The notes under the pieces are model-generated. The model was not told where the DNA came from, did no database searches, and was given only the letters and a program-made list of their open reading frames with translations. Shown here in pieces: positions 18,532 to 26,383 of a stretch of DNA of 64,000 nucleotides. Source of the stretch: Spirosoma rhododendri (GTDB lineage Bacteria > Bacteroidota > Bacteroidia > Cytophagales > Spirosomataceae); assembly GCF_012849055.1 (NCBI RefSeq), contig NZ_CP051677.1, positions 3,921,001-3,985,000 of the forward strand, given 5' to 3'. The position numbers and the translations under genes are program-made. Position 1 is the first letter of the stretch; each line of letters begins with the position of its first letter.

Positions 18532-19758
18532 TTAATCGATAGCCAACGCAGAATCAACCGGCTGGGGTTCCGTCGACTTATCGACTTTGTGGGTAATAAT
18601 CAATCGTTTGTCGCCGTTCAGCAGGGTCGTGGCGAACAGATACGCGTCGCCCCCGTCGCGCAGGCTGAGCTTCCTGCGTAATTCGGCCACCGTTTGCGGA
18701 AAGTTGCGTACGGCCAGATTTGCCTTCAAACCGGGCAACACAGCTTGCAGTGACTTGCGATCGGGCTTTACGAGCTGGTCCACCCGAAACGCCCGGCCCG
18801 GCACGCCCGACACCAATTGCTCACTGGTGTACAAATGACTATTTGGTGCCAGTTTGGTTAATCCAAACCGACTGGCGAGCAGCCGGAACGCCCCCGCTTT
18901 CAGTACGGCCGCGTTGGGTTCGTAGAGGTAAGCCTGCGGATCACCGAACGGGGCAATTGCCTGCTCCTCGTCGGTCAGCGTAAATCGCAGCGTCTCATCG
19001 TGAGTGGCCAGTCGGTTGACGGCTACGAACGTGGGGTCGGTGGTCGGTGGCGTGGTATGATCGACGATAAGCAGCACCTCTTTGACTTCGCCCTGTACCG
19101 CTACGATGTGGATCTCCGCTGGACCAAGCTGCCGGATCGTTTGTTTTAGGTCGATCATGGGCGATACTTTCAGCAATAGCTTCCGGCTTTTCTGCGCCAG
19201 TTGAGACAGCAACGTCAGCACGTTGGGCTCGTATTCATCCAGCAATACGACCTTACCACCCCGCTCGTCGCGCCGGTGTGGGTCCAGGTAAATCCAGTCA
19301 GCAGGTTCGGTCAGCGTATCCAGAAAAACCAGCCCGTCGCCCGTCTCGACCTGTACGTTGGTTGCGCCCAGTTGGGCCAGATTGTAGGCGGCCAGTTCCA
19401 CCAGTTCGGCGTTGCGCTCGACATACACGACCGAACCCACGCTGCCCGCGAAAGCCCAGGTGTCGACCCCCATACCACCCGTCAGATCGAGCAGTTGCCC
19501 CCCGCTCACCAGCGATGCCTTGTACTGCGCCGTGGCTTCCGACGACGCCTGTTCAACCGACAGGGCAGGCGGAAACACCAGGCTGGCATTGGCGTACCAG
19601 GCCGGGAGTTTGGACCGGGCTTTTTGCCGGGCCGCGATCTGAGCCGCCAGCACCCGCACGTCGGACCCGGCCGAATGTGGCCGTAGCAATAGCGCGGCAA
19701 CGTCGTCGGTTAGGTGCTGCTGGATGAATAGTCGGTCAGTTTCGGATAGGATTTTCAC
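18532..19758 (-). CDS. Class I SAM-dependent methyltransferase with THUMP-like C-terminal domain
   Basis: A SAM-binding motif LLDLTGGMGVDTWAF (near residues 90-105), an acidic strand end VVYVERN, and the catalytic-type DWIYLDPHRRDERGG identify a methyltransferase of the type found with a THUMP-like C-terminal domain, so an RNA target is plausible but unproven. I place the start at GTG 19758 (MKILSETDRLFI, 408 aa). The frame is open to 19872, but the extra residues are basic and low in conservation features, and the region lies in the divergent promoter space shared with sulP. Confidence 0.85.
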   Translation of the reverse strand: MKILSETDRLFIQQHLTDDVAALLLRPHSAGSDVRVLAAQIAARQKARSKLPAWYANASLVFPPALSVEQASSEATAQYKASLVSGGQLLDLTGGMGVDTWAFAGSVGSVVYVERNAELVELAAYNLAQLGATNVQVETGDGLVFLDTLTEPADWIYLDPHRRDERGGKVVLLDEYEPNVLTLLSQLAQKSRKLLLKVSPMIDLKQTIRQLGPAEIHIVAVQGEVKEVLLIVDHTTPPTTDPTFVAVNRLATHDETLRFTLTDEEQAIAPFGDPQAYLYEPNAAVLKAGAFRLLASRFGLTKLAPNSHLYTSEQLVSGVPGRAFRVDQLVKPDRKSLQAVLPGLKANLAVRNFPQTVAELRRKLSLRDGGDAYLFATTLLNGDKRLIITHKVDKSTEPQPVDSALAID

Positions 19759-19866
19759 TGGGAATAGTAGTAAAAATAGTATGTCTCTTAATCTGGATTT
19801 AATTTTACTGCGTAGGCGACCAAGTGTTGAGTCGACTATACCCACCAAAACTTGTATCTTACTGAC

Positions 19867-21468
19867 ATGCAACGCATTAGTCCACTTCGTACTTTATCAA
19901 ACTACCGGCTGTCGCTGCTGCGCTACGACCTGCCCGCCGGGGTATCGGTTTTCCTCGTCGCCCTGCCGCTCTGCCTGGGTATTGCGCTGGCGTCGGGCGC
20001 ACCGCTGTTTTCCGGCTTACTGGCTGGTATCATCGGCGGTATCGTGGTTGGCTTTTTTTCGGGGTCGGAGGTAAGCGTCAGCGGCCCGGCGGCAGGGCTG
20101 GCCGTCATCGTGGCCGATTCTATCGCAAAAGTAGGGTCTTACGAAGCATTTCTGGCGGCCGTGGTGCTGGCGGGTGTCATGCAACTGATATTGGGGCTGC
20201 TCCGGGCGGGTCGGTTCAGCAGCTTTTTCCCCGACAGTGTCATCAAGGGAATGCTCTCGGCCATCGGTATTGTTATCATTCTCAAGCAGATACCCCACGC
20301 GCTCGGCCGCGACAATGACTACGAAGGTGAGTTTGAGTTTCAGCAACTGGCCGACGGCGAAAATACGATTTCGGAAATCTACCGGGCCATCGTTACGGCG
20401 AGTCCGGGAGCACTGCTGATCAGTGGGGTGTCGCTGGCGTTACTGATTGGCTGGGACCGGCTGGCGGGGCGCAGTACACGCTCGTTTTTCAAAAATATTC
20501 CATCGGCACTGCTGGTCGTTGTCGTGGGTGTGCTGCTCAACGAGTCGTTTCCGTACTGGATGCCCGACTGGTACCTGGGCGATACGGCGCATCAGCACAT
20601 GGTACAGGTGCCGCAACTGACGCGGGGGCAGTCGCTGACGTCGGTCCTTGATTTTCCCAACTTCAGCGTCCTGCGGGATGCGAAGATTTACGGCGTCGCG
20701 GCTACGATTGCGATGGTGGCGAGCCTGGAAACACTGCTCAATCTGGAAGCCTCCGACCGGCTCGACACGGCCCGGCGCGTTTCGTCGACCAATCAGGAGT
20801 TAAAGGCGCAGGGTATCGGCAATATTATTTCGGGGCTGCTGGGCGGGTTGCCCGTTACGTCGGTGGTTGTCAGAACGTCGGCCAACATCTACGGTGGGTC
20901 GCGCACCCGCGTGTCGGCCATAACCCACGGCGTGCTGCTGCTGGTAGCCGTGGGGCTGGGTACGGCCCTGCTCAATCGTATTCCGCTGGCGTGTCTGGCC
21001 GCGCTGCTGATCGTGGTCGGCTATAAACTGGCCAAACCCGCGATCTTCCGGTCGATTTATGCCGAAGGCTGGAGTCAGTTCGTGCCGTTCATCGTCACCG
21101 TCGCAGGTATCGTTTTTACCGACCTGCTGCTGGGTGTAGCGCTGGGGGCCGTATTCGGCATTGGCTTCGTACTGTACACCAATACCGAACGGACGTTCCG
21201 CGTCGTGCGCGACAATCGGAGTGTGCTGATTATGTTCGAGAAAGACGTATCGTTTCTGAACAAGCCGCAGCTCAAGGAAGCTCTCGGTAACCTGCAACCC
21301 GGCGATCAGGTCATTGTCGACGGTAGTAAATCGCCCTTCATCGACCACGATATCCAAACCATGCTGTACGACTACCGGGAAACGGCGCGGGTGCAGGGTA
21401 TCGGCTACGAACTTCGCAACGTGGCGCCCGCCCTGCGTCGCGGCTCCCGCAAGCCGCTGGTGGCCTAA
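19867..21468 (+). CDS. SulP-family anion permease with STAS domain
   Basis: The 533-aa inner-membrane transporter starts at ATG 19867. It has about 10-12 membrane segments beginning with VSVFLVALPLCLGIALASGA and the family features SVSGPAAGLAVIVAD and VASLETLLNLEASDRL. The C-terminal STAS domain (about 440-525, DQVIVDGSKSPFIDHDI) normally regulates transport. Relatives move sulfate, bicarbonate or other anions, and the substrate cannot be set from sequence. No carbonic anhydrase lies next to it. Confidence 0.93.
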   Translation: MQRISPLRTLSNYRLSLLRYDLPAGVSVFLVALPLCLGIALASGAPLFSGLLAGIIGGIVVGFFSGSEVSVSGPAAGLAVIVADSIAKVGSYEAFLAAVVLAGVMQLILGLLRAGRFSSFFPDSVIKGMLSAIGIVIILKQIPHALGRDNDYEGEFEFQQLADGENTISEIYRAIVTASPGALLISGVSLALLIGWDRLAGRSTRSFFKNIPSALLVVVVGVLLNESFPYWMPDWYLGDTAHQHMVQVPQLTRGQSLTSVLDFPNFSVLRDAKIYGVAATIAMVASLETLLNLEASDRLDTARRVSSTNQELKAQGIGNIISGLLGGLPVTSVVVRTSANIYGGSRTRVSAITHGVLLLVAVGLGTALLNRIPLACLAALLIVVGYKLAKPAIFRSIYAEGWSQFVPFIVTVAGIVFTDLLLGVALGAVFGIGFVLYTNTERTFRVVRDNRSVLIMFEKDVSFLNKPQLKEALGNLQPGDQVIVDGSKSPFIDHDIQTMLYDYRETARVQGIGYELRNVAPALRRGSRKPLVA

Positions 21469-21510
21469 AAAACAGCACCGTCAGGTAACGGACTGGCTAC
21501 CTGACGGTGC
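21467..21510 (-). terminator. Terminator for the acyltransferase gene, overlapping the sulP stop codon
   Basis: A 13-bp perfect stem (21475-21487 with 21498-21510, GCACCGTCAGGTA) is followed on the minus strand by TGTTTTTT. The T-run covers the last bases of the sulP stop codon on the other strand. Confidence 0.8.
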
Positions 21511-21532
21511 GTGGTTAGCTACCTGGCGAATC

Positions 21533-22669
21533 CTACTTCTGGCTACGCAGCAGCCGTTTTGCCAGTAATTTTCGCACAGGTTCATCGTACCATTTCAGGC
21601 ACAAAAAAGCCAACAGCACGGAGCCGATAACGAGCGTAAGCGCGCCGGGAAACGACTGCGCGAAGGTGAGGTTTTCGTTCTTGACCCAGGCATAGTACAG
21701 GTAAATAAATGGGTAATGTACCATGTAGAGCGGGTAAGAAATATCGCCTAGAAATTTGCAGGCCCGGATAGTCGTTCTAGAGGTCGTTTTTTCTGAAGCA
21801 CCCAGGTAAACGAGCAGGGGAAACACAACGACGACGCAGAACGTGTCGTACAAACCATTCATCCACAGCGTTTCAGGACCGCCGATTCGGGGTATTGCGG
21901 CTAAAACAACGATAGTCAGACCACCGATCCAGAAGATACCCCTGACGTCGACAGGCTTGAACAGACGAGCAAGCAGTAGCCCTGCTGAGAAGGAAAACAA
22001 CAGCCGTAAGAAGCCGCCGATAAGGTTTTCGTCCGTCAGGGCAAAGCCAACGCATATATCGCCAAGCGGCCCCCAAATGGCGAATGCGGCTAACCCGCCC
22101 CCCGCCAGTACTACCAGAAGAGCGAGCGCGCCGGTAGAAAGTGTACGTAGAATGAATGCATACAGAACATTACCAATGTATTCGAAGAGCAATGACCAGG
22201 TCGGGCCGTTCAGCGGAAACATCTCACCAACGCCACGAATTTCAAAGCCGGGCGCTGCCGGAATCAGACAGGCATTGATACAGGTCGCTATCAGCAGCAT
22301 AGGTACAGACACTGCCGAGACATCCCAGGTGGCGCAGCCCTGAAAATAGAACATGACCGCCCCAATAATGGCCCCGATGACGACCATGGGGTGCAAACGA
22401 ATGAAACGACGCTTGATAAATTCCTGTATGGTCATCGTTTGCCACCGGTCGTCGTAAGCGTAGCCAACAACAAATCCGGACAGGATAAAAAAGAAATCGA
22501 CAGCCAGATAGCCGTGATTGATTTTCTGGTCTAAATGACTGGTTGCGAACGCTTCGAACAAGTGAAAACAGACAACGGTCAGAGCCGCTATGCCACGCAG
22601 TCCGTCGAGTATGTGGTAGTGCGGTTTTGTATCCGCAAATGCGTTAGCAGAGAGTTCGTTTTTCGACAT
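21533..22669 (-). CDS. Acyltransferase-3 family membrane protein (OafA/YrhL-like)
   Basis: The 378-aa protein (ATG at 22669) opens with the family hallmark LDGLRGIAALTVVCFHLFE, whose His is the proposed catalytic residue, then AVDFFFILSGFVVGYAYDD and about ten membrane segments. Such enzymes O-acylate sugars of exported glycans or lipids. No polysaccharide-synthesis genes lie next to it, so its acceptor is unknown. Confidence 0.94.
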   Translation of the reverse strand: MSKNELSANAFADTKPHYHILDGLRGIAALTVVCFHLFEAFATSHLDQKINHGYLAVDFFFILSGFVVGYAYDDRWQTMTIQEFIKRRFIRLHPMVVIGAIIGAVMFYFQGCATWDVSAVSVPMLLIATCINACLIPAAPGFEIRGVGEMFPLNGPTWSLLFEYIGNVLYAFILRTLSTGALALLVVLAGGGLAAFAIWGPLGDICVGFALTDENLIGGFLRLLFSFSAGLLLARLFKPVDVRGIFWIGGLTIVVLAAIPRIGGPETLWMNGLYDTFCVVVVFPLLVYLGASEKTTSRTTIRACKFLGDISYPLYMVHYPFIYLYYAWVKNENLTFAQSFPGALTLVIGSVLLAFLCLKWYDEPVRKLLAKRLLRSQK

Positions 22670-22709
22670 TGATCGTAACGTTGATAGCACGCGCTGGTAA
22701 GGTCTGTTC

Positions 22710-23081
22710 CTAAACGGAATGGGTAATCAGCACGAACAGCAACGCAATCAGGGCTGGTAGCGCCTGCACAAAAAAGATGGATCGCTGGGCGGTGAGCGCC
22801 CCGTAGACACCCGCCACGATTACGCAGCCCAGAAAAAACGTAGCGACGTTGGTGTGCCACTGCGGATCGGTGATGAGCAGCGACCAGATCAGCCCAGCCG
22901 CCAGAAAACCATTGTACAGCCCCTGATTTGCAGCCAGTGCTTTCGTTGGCTCGAACAGTTCCGCTGGTAGTGATTTGAACGTCTGGCGGCCACGGGTGGT
23001 CCAGGCAAACATCTCCAGCCAGAGGATGTACAGATGCTCCAGCGCCACGAGGGCAATCAGGATGGTGGAAAGTAACTGCAT
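22710..23081 (-). CDS. DUF1304 small membrane protein
   Basis: The 123-aa protein (ATG at 23081) has four membrane helices. It has the family start ALVALEHLYILWLEMFAW and the motif AANQGLYNGFLAAGLIW. DUF1304 proteins have no known function. The stop of the DUF4153 gene lies about 60 nt upstream on the same strand, so the two may be co-transcribed. Confidence 0.93.
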   Translation of the reverse strand: MQLLSTILIALVALEHLYILWLEMFAWTTRGRQTFKSLPAELFEPTKALAANQGLYNGFLAAGLIWSLLITDPQWHTNVATFFLGCVIVAGVYGALTAQRSIFFVQALPALIALLFVLITHSV

Positions 23082-23143
23082 GGAGGTATCGTTTGGGGGA
23101 ATAGAATCCGCGAAAGTAGCAGATTCGCCAGAAAACCCGACCC

Positions 23144-24388
23144 TCACCTAAACCCAAACAGCAGGGGGAATACAAACGTAACAATAGCACTCCAGACGCT
23201 ATAAGCGGGCAAAAAGACGGTCATTGCCCGATTGACCCGCGACAGATCCGTTTGCCGGGCGATGGTCTGCCAGAGCCGGACGCCCACAACCAGCAGATGC
23301 GCCAGTATCAGCAGGTTGCTTCCCAGAACCGCCGTCCGGTTGGGCGTAAAGCCCCATTCACTGATGCGGAACAGGATAGCCGACAACGCGATACTGTTGA
23401 TCAGCACCGTCACGATTGACAGCAGCAGTAAAATCAGGAGTTGAATCAGGCCGGGGCGTTCGACGTTGGTGCCGGTGAGGGAAAAGAAAATCAGGGCCAT
23501 CACGCCGATTAGCAGGGCATTGAACAACAGTAGGAACTCCCGGTCGTGGTACGGGTCTTTGCCCGATGCCAGCATCGCGACGAGGTAGATCAGCAGTATG
23601 ACGAGCACGACCGGCGTAAAAAGCCGCGCAATAACCGGCGACACCAGCCCGACCAAAGTTGGTTGTACTTGCGTAAGAAACGTAGCCACGACAGGCACCA
23701 TCGCCAGCCCGCAGACCACGATGTAGTTGAAATAGGCGTCAGCGATATTCCAGCCGATTAGTCTGAACAGATTGATCGTCAGGGCGCTTGTCAGCCCACC
23801 AGCGATAAGCAGCAACGCCGACATCACCGCCAGATCGCCGTTGTAGCGCAGAAAGCCCAGCCCGTCGGCGCGTTTCCCGAACGTACCTCCGCCAAACGCA
23901 AACCCCAGCAGCGACCACAGCCACAGCGGACTATACAGGCAGGCTAAAACCAGCGTGTCGCTGGTCCGGCTTTGGGGAAGCAGGTTGATGTAGACCACGC
24001 TCAACCCGACAAGCCCGGCCAGCCAGATGCCTGTTCGGCGGGAAACGTTAGTTTTCCGGGCGAAATAGATCAGCAGCACCGGAAAGACGATGAAGCCCAC
24101 GTTGCGCGAATAGAAGCGCTCGTTGTCGAGCGAAAACAGAGCGGGCAGTTTAGCCAGAAAAGCCGCTATGAGCGATGCCAGCAGCACAAACGTCCGGTCA
24201 CGGGCGGCTCCCCAGCCCGACAGGTCGCGGCTGTACGTTAGTCGCTGATGCCACGCTTCCGCCAGTACGCTGCCCTGCATCTGCGGGTACAGCGATTCGA
24301 AGGCAGTTTTGAACATCGGTTTGTCGGTGCGATACAGGTGCTCCAGTTGCCGGGGATTGTCCAGATTCAGCAGAATATCGTCGCGCAT
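23144..24388 (-). CDS. DUF4153-type multi-pass membrane protein
   Basis: The 414-aa product has about 11 hydrophobic segments after a cytoplasmic N-terminus (about 70 aa). It includes FIVFPVLLIYFARK and conserved polar stretches SGKDPYHDREFLLL and TDLSRVNRAMTVFLPAYSVW. It resembles the DUF4153/DUF4173 membrane proteins, whose role is not established. The downstream DUF1304 gene is close. Confidence 0.85.
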   Translation of the reverse strand: MRDDILLNLDNPRQLEHLYRTDKPMFKTAFESLYPQMQGSVLAEAWHQRLTYSRDLSGWGAARDRTFVLLASLIAAFLAKLPALFSLDNERFYSRNVGFIVFPVLLIYFARKTNVSRRTGIWLAGLVGLSVVYINLLPQSRTSDTLVLACLYSPLWLWSLLGFAFGGGTFGKRADGLGFLRYNGDLAVMSALLLIAGGLTSALTINLFRLIGWNIADAYFNYIVVCGLAMVPVVATFLTQVQPTLVGLVSPVIARLFTPVVLVILLIYLVAMLASGKDPYHDREFLLLFNALLIGVMALIFFSLTGTNVERPGLIQLLILLLLSIVTVLINSIALSAILFRISEWGFTPNRTAVLGSNLLILAHLLVVGVRLWQTIARQTDLSRVNRAMTVFLPAYSVWSAIVTFVFPLLFGFR

Positions 24389-24727
24389 ATCGATTAAATT
24401 AAAAGTACTTTGTGTTGCAAAGTTGAATAAAAAATCACGCGACGCAACTGTTGCCGAAGAAAATTTCTGTGGTGTAGCCCAGACCGGTCCGCCGTCGCGG
24501 GACCCCGTCCGGTGGGCGATAGGCCAATTGGTTCAGGGTTGGTCGCTTTGTTGGTCGCTGGCGCGCCCGCCCACACCTGGAAGGTGTAGCCGACAACGTG
24601 TAGCCTGGACCGGCCACCGCGCTAGGTTCGGGTGCCCGTCAGGGCAACTATGCAAGGCGAATGCTAACAGGCCGCTTCGCGTCCACCCGAACGTGGCCGG
24701 GCCGACGCTTCGGGGTCCAGGCTACAC
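24389..24727. other. Intergenic region holding a family C repeat
   Basis: The 339-nt gap carries the DUF4153 upstream region at its left and the family C repeat (24593-24727) at its right. I see no gene in it. Confidence 0.7.
24593..24727. repeat. Family C repeat, copy 1 (terminal inverted repeats)
   Basis: About 135 bp bounded by CGTGTAGCCTGGACC and GGTCCAGGCTACAC, with an internal inverted pair GTGCCCGTCAGGGCAA and GCGTCCACCCGAACGTGG. Its reverse complement matches the repeat at 29886-30003. The right end touches the stop codon of the next gene (24728). Confidence 0.85.
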
Positions 24728-26380
24728 TCAGCCGAGTTTAGGCTCTAGCCAGAGTGCGGTGAAACAGAGCAGGATAAGCGCGAACCAGGCCCAGTCGGGT
24801 AGTTGCGCGGCCGGTGGCGAAGCCGGGGCTACGGCGGTCGATTGGAACTGCTGATGTGCCAGTACAAAACGAGCCGTCAGGGCGCGGCTGGCCAATGGAT
24901 CGTCAGGTCGGGCGGGGTCGACGTAGAGGGCGAGGGAATCCTGCACCGGTTGCCAACCCGCCGTTGAAAACAGCCCACGCCCCGATGCCGATTGCGCGTT
25001 CAGCGGAGAATCCGTCAGGCGAAGCGTGTCGGGGCCGACGCGTAGGGTGGGTAGTCGGCGGGTGGGATTGTTGATGACGACGGTTTGCTGAAACCCCTGT
25101 ATCAGCGGTGCGTCGACCTGCACTTCGTCTGGTTGCGGTCCTGACAGGCGGGCTAATACGGCGGTCCACAGCCGGGCGTAGGTCAGGCTGTCGCCACTGA
25201 GCGCGAGGGGATATGTTTCGCTCAACAGACTAACACCGACGCGTCCTGCCTGGGTTGTTCCGGCGGTTTGCTGTACGAAGACCGGGAAGCCGGTTACGGC
25301 AAATTGACTAAGGTTGTCGGCGAAGCGGTAGGGGAGTGCGGTCAGGCCGTTGCTGATCGGTGCCTGTGGGTCGGCAGCTGTTCGGCGAACCTGCCAGCGA
25401 CTACCGGTTGCCTGATTGATCGTCCGGCTGTCGACGTCGGGGTTGGTCAGGTTGATGAACAGTACCGCCCGCCCGTCGGCCACGGCTTTGCGAATCTGTG
25501 GATTCCCCGCGTTGTCAGGTTCGGTGATGAGCAGATCGGGCGTTTTGGCGGCTTTGGTCGTCGGTTTGTTGATGCTGACGCTGCTGCTGATGTCTTTAGA
25601 CAGCGTGGCCGATACCGTTACCGTGTGCCCCTGCCGACCCAGCCAGTTTGCCAGCGTTTTGCTTTCCACGTCGGGGCTGGTAAGCAGAAAATGTACTGTC
25701 AGTGGAGCGATGGGACGGCTGAAAAAACGGAGCGTATCGAGCACGTTATCGCCCAGCACTAGTTCGACACTGCTTTTACCCCGCGCAAACGCCGGAAACT
25801 GAAGCGCGAACGGCTGCGTACCAGCGGGCAGATTCAGGCTGTCGAGGGTTTTGTTTCCGTAGCGAAGCCGCAACGGCTGCGCTGTCGATGCGTTGACCAG
25901 CCCCGTTACGCGCTGAATTTCACCCTGTCGCAACACGGCTTTCCAACTCAGTCGTGCCAATTCGTCGGGTGCGCTGTAAGGTACCTGCCGCAGGGCCGAC
26001 GCACTCAACCGCGCCAGCGTTGCCACCCGAAATCGATTGCCGACCAGCGTAACGGAGTCGTAGGAGCCGGTGAGCGTTCGGCTGGTAAATCGGTCGGGCA
26101 GGTTGAGGCTGTCCTGTACGCGCCGGGCTACCGACGTGGGTACGTCGTCGCCCACCAGCAGCACCTGCGTAGTGGGTTTGGCGACGGGCCAGCGGGGTTG
26201 CAGCAGGTAGGCCAGCAGCACCAGCCACAGCAGCCCGTTCAGGCCCAGCCGTACCGATTTGCGGGTGGCAGAAAGCGACGTGTTACGAAGAATTAGCCAG
26301 CCCTGCACGATCAGCAGAACGGCCAGCGCCAGCAGGCTAAACCAGGTAAGCGGGTCGGCCCAGTTGAGAGTTAGTTGCAT
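24728..26380 (-). CDS. Membrane-anchored protein of the MoxR/Bat operon (550 aa)
   Basis: Two N-terminal membrane helices (about 14-31 and 43-63), a large extracytoplasmic region, and one C-terminal helix (about 528-545, DWAWFALILLCFTALWLEP) give an integral inner-membrane protein. The middle contains a Rossmann-like segment (VHFLLTSPDVESKTLANWLG, later DLLITEPDN) like the glutamine-amidotransferase-like domains found in Bat-type operons. It is the last gene of the DUF4159-to-here operon and starts 3 nt after the stop of the preceding gene. Function is unknown; a structural role in an envelope AAA/VWA complex is inferred from context. Confidence 0.88.
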   Translation of the reverse strand: MQLTLNWADPLTWFSLLALAVLLIVQGWLILRNTSLSATRKSVRLGLNGLLWLVLLAYLLQPRWPVAKPTTQVLLVGDDVPTSVARRVQDSLNLPDRFTSRTLTGSYDSVTLVGNRFRVATLARLSASALRQVPYSAPDELARLSWKAVLRQGEIQRVTGLVNASTAQPLRLRYGNKTLDSLNLPAGTQPFALQFPAFARGKSSVELVLGDNVLDTLRFFSRPIAPLTVHFLLTSPDVESKTLANWLGRQGHTVTVSATLSKDISSSVSINKPTTKAAKTPDLLITEPDNAGNPQIRKAVADGRAVLFINLTNPDVDSRTINQATGSRWQVRRTAADPQAPISNGLTALPYRFADNLSQFAVTGFPVFVQQTAGTTQAGRVGVSLLSETYPLALSGDSLTYARLWTAVLARLSGPQPDEVQVDAPLIQGFQQTVVINNPTRRLPTLRVGPDTLRLTDSPLNAQSASGRGLFSTAGWQPVQDSLALYVDPARPDDPLASRALTARFVLAHQQFQSTAVAPASPPAAQLPDWAWFALILLCFTALWLEPKLG

Positions 26381-26383
26381 AAG

